This document shows, piece by piece, positions 18,452 through 26,044 of a stretch of DNA of 64,000 nucleotides. The stretch is from the NCBI RefSeq assembly GCF_025148285.1, contig NZ_CP102268.1, positions 4,371,501-4,435,500 of the forward strand, in the 5' to 3' direction. Numbering within the stretch: position 1 is the stretch's first letter; each line of letters starts with the position of its first letter. A model generated the notes under the pieces. The model was not told the DNA's origin, did no database searches, and worked only from the letters and a program-made list of their open reading frames with translations. This stretch comes from Marvinbryantia formatexigens DSM 14469 (lineage in GTDB: Bacteria > Bacillota > Clostridia > Lachnospirales > Lachnospiraceae). The translations under genes were made by a program, and so were the position numbers.

Positions 18452-19174
18452 TCAGATTTCCTCCAGCCTCTTCTCCAGTATAAGTCTGTGCAGCGCCGCC
18501 ATACACAGCGCCAGCAGAATCAGAAATATCCACAGTGCATATTGCCCGCAGCCCCAGTTATTCTCCGCCAGAATCCACTCCGACGGGTCAATGCAGTAAA
18601 GATCCTCCAGATAACGCTGCCGCAGAATTATTCCGGCATAAAATACGATAAACGGCAGCCCGAATGCCAGGTATACAGAGCCTCCCACCGCCCCGGTAAA
18701 GGCGGCAAAGCCCGCCAGCGCTGACGCTGTAAGACAGATGCGCGCCAGCGTCCGCAAAAGCTCCTCTACAAGCTCCTGCTGCCACGAAAAAGCCTCCTCC
18801 CTGGCAAAAAAGAGCAAAAAAAAGAAAAGCGCCGCCAGCACAGCCGCCACAGACCATACCAGCGCCCCCGAAAGCGCGGTCGTCAGAACACGGTCACGGC
18901 AATATTCCTTCTTCGAACGACGGACAATCAGAACCCGCAGAAAATTCCACTGGCGCTCCCTCAGATACTCCTCCGCGCAGGGCAGGACCGATGCCACCGG
19001 AAGCAGAAAAAGCGCTGTCTGCGATTTCATCCCCGCCGTCGTCAGCTTCAGAAACGTTCCCGCCGGCAGCGTCTCCTGCGCTCCCGGAAGCTCCGCTCCC
19101 GCTGTGACGCCGAAAAATGCCAGCAGAATTGCCAGATAAAACTTTTTTTCATGCAGCATTCTCACCAAATCCAT
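18452..19174 (-). CDS. ABC-2 type permease, second subunit
   Basis: This 240-residue protein has about six hydrophobic segments (ILLAFFGVTAGAELPG, FLLPVASVLPCAEEY, ALVWSVAAVLAALFFFLLFF, LCLTASALAGFAAF region, FGLPFIVFYAGIIL, LWIFLILLALCMAAL). It follows the first permease by 2 nt and probably pairs with it. No substrate can be deduced. Confidence 0.82.
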   Translation of the reverse strand: MDLVRMLHEKKFYLAILLAFFGVTAGAELPGAQETLPAGTFLKLTTAGMKSQTALFLLPVASVLPCAEEYLRERQWNFLRVLIVRRSKKEYCRDRVLTTALSGALVWSVAAVLAALFFFLLFFAREEAFSWQQELVEELLRTLARICLTASALAGFAAFTGAVGGSVYLAFGLPFIVFYAGIILRQRYLEDLYCIDPSEWILAENNWGCGQYALWIFLILLALCMAALHRLILEKRLEEI

Positions 19175-19176
19175 CT

Positions 19177-20058
19177 TCAGCCTCCCAGAAACGTAAAATT
19201 ATATCTGCGCAGGGCACGCAGCGCGAGCAGATACATCAGCAGGAGCAGCCCGGCAAAAATCAGCAGCGACTGCCCGATGGACGGCAGATTGTCGTATCCG
19301 AAATCATGCATCCCGTACACGGCATTATTCAGAGGACTAATCCAGCCGACAACACTGCGCACGCGGAACATTTCGTAATCCTCCATTCCCAGCAGTCCGC
19401 CCAGCACCTCCGGGTCCAGCAGAAAGCCATACAGACTGTAACCGAGCGCCAGCAGCATACCGTACTTTTTCCCCGCCAGCAGGTTGCCGAGCAGAATCAG
19501 AAACCCTAGCGTCAGACTGTAGCCGAGCATCAGCGCCCCCGCCTGCAGCATACAGCCAAAGGGACTGACGCTCTCCATCACCTTTACCGTGGAAGGGACA
19601 TGCAGCTCCTCTCCGATGGATGAATAGCCCAGAATCGCCGCCGTCTCGCTCCAGAGGTTACCGGGAAAGGACCGCTTCATACAGAGCAGCACCGTGGTCA
19701 GCAGGATAAACGCCACATATAACGTCGTAACCAGCACAATATAAAGGAACTGCGCCGCAAGCCATTTTTTCTTCGTCATGCGCATCAGATAAAAGGGTGT
19801 AAAGGCGGTCAGCTTCGGTAAATCGGAAAACAGAAAAATCAGAAGCAGTGAGACGAGCAGGATTGCCGTCGCATCCCCAAAGGTCCAGATAAACGGCTCC
19901 GCTGCCTGCATACTTGTTCCAAAGCGGTCCGCCACCTCCATCACGCGGCCGCTCAGCAGAAAGCAGACGATCACACTGAGCAGGAACGTGATGACGGTGC
20001 GGGAATTGCGGAAAAATCCCATGAAATTGTAGCGGGCCGCCGCCCATATCTGCCGCAT
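19177..20058 (-). CDS. ABC-2 type permease, first subunit
   Basis: The 293-residue protein has about six membrane segments; the first (TVITFLLSVIVCFLLSG) follows a short cytoplasmic N-terminus, and a large loop precedes the second. The ATG at 20058 is one base after the lipoprotein stop, so the genes are coupled. Sequence similarity to the 18452 permease is low, consistent with a heterodimeric channel. Confidence 0.82.
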   Translation of the reverse strand: MRQIWAAARYNFMGFFRNSRTVITFLLSVIVCFLLSGRVMEVADRFGTSMQAAEPFIWTFGDATAILLVSLLLIFLFSDLPKLTAFTPFYLMRMTKKKWLAAQFLYIVLVTTLYVAFILLTTVLLCMKRSFPGNLWSETAAILGYSSIGEELHVPSTVKVMESVSPFGCMLQAGALMLGYSLTLGFLILLGNLLAGKKYGMLLALGYSLYGFLLDPEVLGGLLGMEDYEMFRVRSVVGWISPLNNAVYGMHDFGYDNLPSIGQSLLIFAGLLLLMYLLALRALRRYNFTFLGG

Positions 20059-20059
20059 G

Positions 20060-21742
20060 TCAGTACCCCAGTGTCCGGTCGATCACCGTTCCGTCCGCCG
20101 CATTTATCGTCATGAAGCTGCTTCTCGGATCGTCCTGCACATTTACATACTCCTCCTCCTGATACACCGCATAATCTGTACCTTTGCCGAAGAAATCCCA
20201 CACCGGTACCAGCAGTCCCGACGCGCTGTCTGCCCCCGGATCGTACACGCGCATATAGCCGAGCGTCACACGGTCGATGTCAAACGTTTTCCCCTTCGAG
20301 TACGTCATGTCCGCATTCTGAATCTGCAGCATACTTTCAAAAATATCGGCAATCTCCGCAAACGGCAGCATTTCCACATTTGTTACCTGCTGTTCTCCAA
20401 TCTCGTACAAATTGTGAATCTCCACATACTGTATTCCATCTTTATTGACTGTAAATTCAACTTTTTCATAGCTCCAGGTCTCCTGCGTACTGTCCATTGA
20501 TTCCGCTCCGCCGCCCATTTTCTCCTCATCCGTCACCGGAAATCCGTCGATATCACGGGTGTAGCTGACCAGATAGCCAGCATCCGTGCCGATTGTCTGG
20601 GCGCCGGCATTGTCCCGACTGTTCTCCGAGCATACGCTGAGCGCCACATTTTTTGCAGAAAAATCGTCAGCCAGACCAAGCTTCTCCATATATCCATCCG
20701 CCATTTCCTGCGCTTCCTCCGGCGTAATGCCCGCCATCTCTGTAAGCTTCTCCTTTGTAATTCCTGCACTGTCGTACTGGGATGGTTCGCCCGTCAGAAG
20801 AGCCGTCTCCTGTGCGCCGTCAAAGTCCGCCGCATACCAGCTGCGCCAGTTTTCATCCGGACTGCCGCTGCCATAATTGGTAATATCAATAATCATCGGC
20901 ATACTGGGATAGCGCTTTAACTGATAGCGGTAGAGATTTCCGTCCATCTCCACCATACCGATAAAATTATCTACGGAAAGGTCGTCCCCGTTTTCCTGGA
21001 CAGCAAAGCCTCCGTCAAGCCCCGGCTTTACCTCCGTGTAATCCCGCGTCTCCGGCGCCTCCGCATAGGTCTGTTCCCAGGCGTCGATATCCTGCTGGAG
21101 GTCGTAAGACTCCTCCGGATTTTCCATCCCCGCCGCCTTTGCCTCCGCGATATAGCCGTAGGGGTCCGTATTTCCTTCCGCCTGCCAGGCTTTCAGCTGA
21201 TTCAGCTTCTCAAGCGCCTCCGCCTTTGTCACACCGTTGTACGTATACCCGTTGTAAACCGGAGAATCCCCGAAAAAGGCTTCCGTCACACGGTCTATCC
21301 ATTCCTGGGTAAACTCCATCTGTCCGACGCGGTAAACAGAAGCCCCTCCTGCATCCGGAATGGCAACCTCTGCATGACAGTTCAGAGTGAATGTCCCGTC
21401 CTTTGTCTGCACCTGCGCTTCATAGGTTTCCGGCGCCTGCAGACGCGCCGACAGAGAAACCGCGCTGCCGCTCCCGCCTCCGGCAGAGGCGCCCGTCTTA
21501 TCTGCCGCATCTTCCTGTCCGCCCGCCGCATTCTCTATATCTGCTGCGCTCTCCTGTCCGTCTGCCGCGTTTGCCGTCCCCGCTTCCTGCGGCGAAACAG
21601 ACATCTGTGATTCCGCTTCTTTATAATTGTCCAGGCTCTGTCCGCTTTTTTCCCGGACGATTGCCTGCTCCGGCGTACCGGCGCATCCCGTCATAACAGC
21701 GGCGGCGCAGAGCACAGCCGCAAATCCCTTTATTTTTCTCAT
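20060..21742 (-). CDS. Lipoprotein, first gene of the ABC/surface-protein operon
   Basis: The N-terminus MRKIKGFAAVLCAAAVMTG is a lipoprotein signal with the lipid-accepting Cys in MTGC. The mature protein (about 540 residues) is acidic with a low-complexity Ala/Glu/Asp region to about residue 110, then a globular part. It recalls lipoproteins of the DUF6034 type but I am not certain. AGGAGG is 8 nt before the ATG at 21742; the in-frame upstream extension to 21793 is encoded by the dispersed repeat and is not used. Its position ahead of the permeases suggests a receptor or substrate-binding role. Confidence 0.8.
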   Translation of the reverse strand: MRKIKGFAAVLCAAAVMTGCAGTPEQAIVREKSGQSLDNYKEAESQMSVSPQEAGTANAADGQESAADIENAAGGQEDAADKTGASAGGGSGSAVSLSARLQAPETYEAQVQTKDGTFTLNCHAEVAIPDAGGASVYRVGQMEFTQEWIDRVTEAFFGDSPVYNGYTYNGVTKAEALEKLNQLKAWQAEGNTDPYGYIAEAKAAGMENPEESYDLQQDIDAWEQTYAEAPETRDYTEVKPGLDGGFAVQENGDDLSVDNFIGMVEMDGNLYRYQLKRYPSMPMIIDITNYGSGSPDENWRSWYAADFDGAQETALLTGEPSQYDSAGITKEKLTEMAGITPEEAQEMADGYMEKLGLADDFSAKNVALSVCSENSRDNAGAQTIGTDAGYLVSYTRDIDGFPVTDEEKMGGGAESMDSTQETWSYEKVEFTVNKDGIQYVEIHNLYEIGEQQVTNVEMLPFAEIADIFESMLQIQNADMTYSKGKTFDIDRVTLGYMRVYDPGADSASGLLVPVWDFFGKGTDYAVYQEEEYVNVQDDPRSSFMTINAADGTVIDRTLGY

Positions 21743-21767
21743 ATCTTTATCCTCCTGCTTTTTTGTG

Positions 21768-21805
21768 GCCATGCATACGACAAAAACATCCAATGGACAT
21801 TTTTC
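21768..21805 (+). repeat. Dispersed 36-bp repeat, copy C
   Basis: Core GCCATGCATACGACAAAA at 21768-21785 followed by ACATCCAATGGACATTTTT with the small dyad TCCA-A-TGGA. This copy lies in the 5' leader of the lipoprotein gene, antisense to it. Confidence 0.75.
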
Positions 21806-21810
21806 AGTCT

Positions 21811-21851
21811 GCCAGGCTCACAGCGCCTGCAGCATAACAATTCAGCCTGGC
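21811..21851 (-). promoter_or_regulatory. Leader hairpin of the ABC operon
   Basis: GCCAGGCT (21811-21818) and AGCCTGGC (21844-21851) form a perfect 8-bp stem in the 5' untranslated region, just upstream of repeat copy C. Confidence 0.5.
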
Positions 21852-21877
21852 TGTCCTGTTACTTTGCATCTGTTGCT

Positions 21878-21932
21878 ACTATAACAGTCCTACTATTGCC
21901 ATGTCCTCACTGAAATGTAAACAAACTGTAAA
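21878..21932 (-). promoter_or_regulatory. Response-regulator-dependent promoter of the ABC operon
   Basis: On the minus strand two TTTACA repeats (21932-21927 and 21921-21916) are spaced 11 bp apart, followed after exactly 32 nt by TATAGT (21883-21878). The -35 is poor (GGACAT, 17-nt spacer), as expected for an activated promoter. The same layout stands before the neighbouring response regulator gene. Confidence 0.78.
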
Positions 21933-21989
21933 TCCGGCGACATCTTCTGCATTCAGACAGCTTAAAATATCAGGCGATATGTTCCGCGC

Positions 21990-23399
21990 TCATGTTATCC
22001 AGCTCAGCCCGATAGTGCTCCCCTCCCCCGGCGTGCTCTTTATCACCAGTTTTCCTCCGTGAAGCCTTGCTATCTGGCTGCATAGAGCAAGCCCCAGCCC
22101 GGCTCCGCCCTCTTTTCTGGAACGGGATTTGTCAACCATATAAAACGGCTCCGCAATCCGATCAAGCTCCTCCGGCAAAATTCCGCAGCCCTCATCCTTC
22201 ACAAAAATCCCGTCCTGCGACGCCGTCAGCCGGATGACGGCGCCCTCCCGGCTTGCCTTTGCCGCATTGTCGATGAGATTTGTAAGAAAGCTCAGAAGAA
22301 GGTCCCCGTCCCCCTCCATGCCGGTCACCTGTATCTGCATGTCAAGATGAATCCGCTTCTTCTGCAGACTGCAGCGGGTAAGCGTCTCTGCTCTCCGGAA
22401 AAGCTCCGGCAGACGGATTACATGCTTTTCAATTTTTTCTTCACCGGACAGCTCCACAATCTGCAGCATTTTCACCGCCAGACGCGACAGGCGTTTGCAT
22501 TCCTCCTCAATATAGGCAAGCGCGTCCATCCTGCGTGCGCTGGGAAGCTCCACCTTCTGCAGAAGCTCTGCGTATCCCTGGATTGCCGTCATCGGTGTTT
22601 TCAGTTCATGCGACAGCGCTCCCAGTAGCTGTCTCTGTTTCTCATTTGCCTCGGAAAGCGCGCGCACATGCTCCTGCACATGCTCTGCCATGCAGTTAAA
22701 GCTCGCCGCCACCTCCCCTACCTCATCCCGGCTCCTGCACGCCACACGCTCCTCGTAATTTCCGCCCGCAATCACGTTCGCCGCATCCCGCAGACGATAA
22801 AACGGCTCCAGAATTTTCCGCAGAATAAGCATAAGACTTCCGACCAGAATCAGCGCCAGAAAAAATGCCACCCCTGCGCCGCGCAGAAGCAGCGCTCTGC
22901 TCTCTGCGTAAACAGCGGAAACATCCCGGAAACGGACAATGCCAAAATCCGTACTGGACGACTTCCAGAAGCAAATCAGCAGATACTTCTCCCCCAGCTT
23001 TTCCAGAAACAGCCTGCTCTGCGCCGGCAATGCGCCGCCTGTCGCAGAGGCAAACCGCGCTCCAAACGAAGATTCCTTTCCCTGAACATCAAATTCATAT
23101 GGCGTCGTATTGGAAAGCTCTTCCCCGCCGCTGTAAAGCACACTGTTTTCCTTGCAGATGCTGCGGAACACCTCCACTGCCCACTGCTTCCGGAGCTTAT
23201 CATTTTTCAGATAATTCATCTGACCGGACCATTGCTTTTCAAATTCCTTTCCGTCCGCCTCCAGCCTCTCCCATTCCAGGCCGACGGTATTTCCAATAAT
23301 CTGCCATCGGCTCTCCCCAAGGCTCCAGACAGAAAATAATTGTGACAAAAGCAGCAGCAGACCAGCCGCTGCTGCCGATATTTTTACAGATAGCTTCAT
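21990..23399 (-). CDS. Sensor histidine kinase
   Basis: This 469-residue kinase has two membrane helices (about 8-27 and 170-192) around an outside sensor region of about 140 residues, then HAMP, a dimerisation/phosphoacceptor helix (LSHELKTPMTAIQGYAELL with the H-box His), an N box NLIDNAAKA, and a G box GLGLALCSQIARLHGG. The ATG overlaps the response regulator stop (ATGA). It probably senses an envelope signal and controls the downstream ABC operon. Confidence 0.95.
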   Translation of the reverse strand: MKLSVKISAAAAGLLLLLSQLFSVWSLGESRWQIIGNTVGLEWERLEADGKEFEKQWSGQMNYLKNDKLRKQWAVEVFRSICKENSVLYSGGEELSNTTPYEFDVQGKESSFGARFASATGGALPAQSRLFLEKLGEKYLLICFWKSSSTDFGIVRFRDVSAVYAESRALLLRGAGVAFFLALILVGSLMLILRKILEPFYRLRDAANVIAGGNYEERVACRSRDEVGEVAASFNCMAEHVQEHVRALSEANEKQRQLLGALSHELKTPMTAIQGYAELLQKVELPSARRMDALAYIEEECKRLSRLAVKMLQIVELSGEEKIEKHVIRLPELFRRAETLTRCSLQKKRIHLDMQIQVTGMEGDGDLLLSFLTNLIDNAAKASREGAVIRLTASQDGIFVKDEGCGILPEELDRIAEPFYMVDKSRSRKEGGAGLGLALCSQIARLHGGKLVIKSTPGEGSTIGLSWIT

Positions 23400-24061
23400 G
23401 ATTTATCCTCCAGGCGGTACCCGATGCGGGGGACTGTTTTGATGACATCCGAAAAATCCAGCTTTTTCCGGATACGCGCAATATGGACGTCAATGGTTCT
23501 GGTTTCCCCCTCAAAGTCGACGCCCCACAGGCTGCGCAGCAGCTCCTCCCGGCTGATAGCGATATTTTTATATTTCACCAGAAGCATCAGGCAGTCAAAT
23601 TCCATCGGCTTAAACGGAATCTCGACACCCGCCTTTTTTACGATCCGCTCCTTTGGAAAAATTTCTACATCCCGCACACGCAGGGATTCTTCCTCCTTCC
23701 GGCAGCGTCCCAGAACCTTCTCCACACGCACGAGAAGCTCCAGCATTTCAAAGGGCTTGACAAGATAATCCTCCGCACCGTCCTTTAAGCCACGCACTTT
23801 GCTTGGCAAATCACCGCGCGCCGTCAGAAAAATGACCGGAATATTTTTCGCCTTCAGCTCCGGCAAAAGCGCAAAGCCGTCTTTTCCCGGCAGCATGATA
23901 TCCAGAAGCGCACAGTCATAATGTACCTCTTCCTTCAGGTGTGCACTCACCGCGTCGCCGTCGTAAAAGGGCACCGCCGTATACCCTGCTGTCTCCAGGT
24001 TGATGCAAATCAGCTCATTAATGTGCTCCGCATCCTCAATCACCAGAATAGTCGCTTTCAT
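23396..24061 (-). CDS. OmpR/PhoB-family response regulator
   Basis: The receiver domain has the acidic pocket (IED), the phosphorylated Asp in CALLDIMLPGKDG (about residue 54), Thr in FLTARG and Lys in YLVKPFE. The C-terminal winged helix has TIDVHIARIRKKL and ends VPRIGYRLEDKS. Its promoter carries the same 11-bp-spaced repeats as the ABC operon promoter, so it probably regulates both. No close Shine-Dalgarno sequence is seen; GGGGG is about 16 nt before the ATG. Confidence 0.95.
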   Translation of the reverse strand: MKATILVIEDAEHINELICINLETAGYTAVPFYDGDAVSAHLKEEVHYDCALLDIMLPGKDGFALLPELKAKNIPVIFLTARGDLPSKVRGLKDGAEDYLVKPFEMLELLVRVEKVLGRCRKEEESLRVRDVEIFPKERIVKKAGVEIPFKPMEFDCLMLLVKYKNIAISREELLRSLWGVDFEGETRTIDVHIARIRKKLDFSDVIKTVPRIGYRLEDKS

Positions 24062-24102
24062 CTATTATTTATTTCAACCCCCGCATCTGTATTCTCCGGC
24101 TC

Positions 24103-24157
24103 ATTTTAATACAAAAATGCCGGTTTTACAACCGGCGCAGTGTAACCATATTGTAAA
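24103..24157 (-). promoter_or_regulatory. Autoregulated promoter of the two-component system
   Basis: TTTACA (24157-24152) and GTTACA (24146-24141) are 11 bp apart; 32 nt downstream stands TAAAAT (24108-24103), with a -35 TTGTAA at 24131-24126 (17-nt spacer). The -35 lies inside a perfect inverted repeat, GCCGGTT (24119-24125) and AACCGGC (24130-24136). Confidence 0.78.
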
Positions 24158-24175
24158 AAGAAACAACGCAATCGC

Positions 24176-25105
24176 TTACAGAAGCTTTTCCAGAATCTTC
24201 CTGTCGTTTTCCGAAACACCGATTGCACGCATACTCTGTCCGGCAGTCATTCCCATTGTTTTCATTAAGTTCCTGATACTGTTCTGCAGAGTATCTATTC
24301 TCTCTTTTTCTGCCGCCCTGTCAGCAATCGTCTGAATTGCCTTACACACATTACATTCCTCCTCTTCTTCCTCCATCTCCAGATTTGCGTTGACACAGGC
24401 ATTTAAAACGTCTACCTCTTTTCTTCCCAGATGCAGGAATCGTTCGTCATGCGTCACCATTTCCGTCAGCTTCTCCGCATCCTCAGAATATTTGATAAAA
24501 CTGAAAATTTCTTTCAGCGTCGTGTGAAATTTTCCAAATTCTCCATCATTCATGGCTGCCGGAGCTATCAGATTAATCTTATAATCCGGCACCAGAGAAA
24601 GAATTTTTACATCCTGCTCTGCAAACATCTCATGAACAGACAGTGGTCCGTCCCACATTTTTGCATCAAAGTAGATTACCAGTGTTACGACCGGCATCAG
24701 CCGGTCCCCTTTCATAAAACCGGAAAGATATTCGTCACGGTCTGCTCCTCTGTAGTCTCCCGCCCTTTTATGAGATGCTATTGCCTTCTCTACCTGTGCC
24801 GCATACTGCAAAGCGTCATAAACCATGTTTCTGACAGCCATTGCATAATGAACATGGGATTGATTTTCAATCGCAAGTACCAGATAAGCTCTCTTTTTAT
24901 CCGTCATTGCTGTTACCGATTTTATCACATCCCTGGTTTTCTGTACCGGCTGCCCCGCCCCATTTGCTCCTCCATATGGAACATCTATCGCACGTGTATC
25001 AAGTTCCGTAAGACTTTCCGGAGCTATGACCGGCTCCCCATTATATACGAAATAATTAAATGCATCTGCAAATATTTCATTTTGCCGCATATATTTTGCT
25101 GTCAC
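24176..25105 (-). CDS. Rpn-type PD-(D/E)XK nuclease/transposase-like protein
   Basis: The protein (309 residues) resembles the Rpn recombination-promoting nuclease/PDDEXK transposase-like proteins common in Lachnospiraceae. The nuclease part includes DAFNYFVYNG, DVPYGG and LVLAIENQSHVHYAMAVRNMVYD, in which E-N-Q is the expected catalytic ExQ-like motif. The C-terminal tail (MKTMGMTAGQSMRAIGVSENDRKILEKLL) is the usual family tail; a decayed copy of it is at 50900-51067. The start is GTG at 25105 with AAAGGA close by. A typical upstream M-G-V-K-D start appears to have lost one G in a run of Gs. Confidence 0.75.
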   Translation of the reverse strand: MTAKYMRQNEIFADAFNYFVYNGEPVIAPESLTELDTRAIDVPYGGANGAGQPVQKTRDVIKSVTAMTDKKRAYLVLAIENQSHVHYAMAVRNMVYDALQYAAQVEKAIASHKRAGDYRGADRDEYLSGFMKGDRLMPVVTLVIYFDAKMWDGPLSVHEMFAEQDVKILSLVPDYKINLIAPAAMNDGEFGKFHTTLKEIFSFIKYSEDAEKLTEMVTHDERFLHLGRKEVDVLNACVNANLEMEEEEEECNVCKAIQTIADRAAEKERIDTLQNSIRNLMKTMGMTAGQSMRAIGVSENDRKILEKLL

Positions 25106-25323
25106 CGTATCCTTTACCCCAACAGATTCCCTCCTTTCTTTTTCACCATCTGTATTACAACTTTTTGTATAATATACTTTCTATTTGTATTTAGATGATA
25201 ACATAAACGTTTTCTAAATTCAAGAGAATCTTCTTTCAGAATTATGAATTATCGGTGAACAGGGTACTGCTCGCTGCCGCACCGCACCCCCTTCACCGCA
25301 GAAAAATACCAGGAATTTTGCGA

Positions 25324-25358
25324 AAAAAACTCCCCGGACAGGATGCCCGGAGAGCCGC
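25324..25358 (-). terminator. Intrinsic terminator of the beta-helix gene
   Basis: On the minus strand CTCTCCGG and CCGGGGAG form a stem (one mismatch) followed by a run of seven T. The rest of the 25106-25378 gap holds only AT-rich sequence upstream of the Rpn gene. Confidence 0.85.
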
Positions 25359-25378
25359 TTGAAATATTTCGTGATGCC

Positions 25379-26044
25379 TCAGCGTTTTTCTACGATGTCG
25401 CCTTTCTTTTTGTAGATGCTGCCTGCCGGGATGACGCCGCGCACGCAGGATACCGGATAGACCTGGGAGCCGCGTCCGATAACGGTTCCGGGGTTGAGTA
25501 CGGAATTGCAGCCTACTTCCACGTTATCGCCGAGCATAGCGCCGAATTTCTTTAATCCGGTGGCAATCTGCTCTTCGCCGTCTTTGACGACCACCAGGGT
25601 TTTGTCGGATTTTACATTCGAGGTAATGCTGCCGGCGCCCATATGCGCCTTAAAGCCAAGCACAGAATCTCCGACATAGTTATAATGCGGCACCTGCACT
25701 TTATTAAACAGCACTACATTTTTCAGCTCAGTGGAATTGCCGACTACCGCTCCCTCACCGACGATGGCGTTGCCGCGGATAAATGCACAGTGGCGCACCT
25801 CAGCCTCTTTGCCGATGATTGCCGGACCGTTGATAAACGCCGTCAGCGCTACCTTTGCGGATTTTGCCACCCAGACATTCTCGCCGCGCTTTTCATATTC
25901 CTCCGGGTCGAGGGTCTCCCCCAGCTCCAGAATAAAGCCGCTGATTTTCGGGAGCACCTCCCACGGATAAACCGCCCCGTTGAACAGCTTCTTCGCGATG
26001 GTTTCCTCCAAATTAAACAGGTTGCTGATTTTTGCTGTTTCCAT
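25379..26044 (-). CDS. Left-handed beta-helix (hexapeptide-repeat) protein, GlmU C-terminal-like
   Basis: The 221-residue protein contains hexapeptide repeats (AFIRGNAIVGEGAVVGNS, AMLGDNVEVGCNSVLNPGT), a left-handed beta-helix typical of acyltransferases and of the acetyltransferase half of GlmU-type sugar-nucleotide enzymes; no nucleotidyltransferase domain is present. The ATG at 26044 has GGAGG nearby and overlaps the end of topB by 32 nt, so the in-frame extension to 26152 is rejected. The substrate is unknown. Confidence 0.82.
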   Translation of the reverse strand: METAKISNLFNLEETIAKKLFNGAVYPWEVLPKISGFILELGETLDPEEYEKRGENVWVAKSAKVALTAFINGPAIIGKEAEVRHCAFIRGNAIVGEGAVVGNSTELKNVVLFNKVQVPHYNYVGDSVLGFKAHMGAGSITSNVKSDKTLVVVKDGEEQIATGLKKFGAMLGDNVEVGCNSVLNPGTVIGRGSQVYPVSCVRGVIPAGSIYKKKGDIVEKR

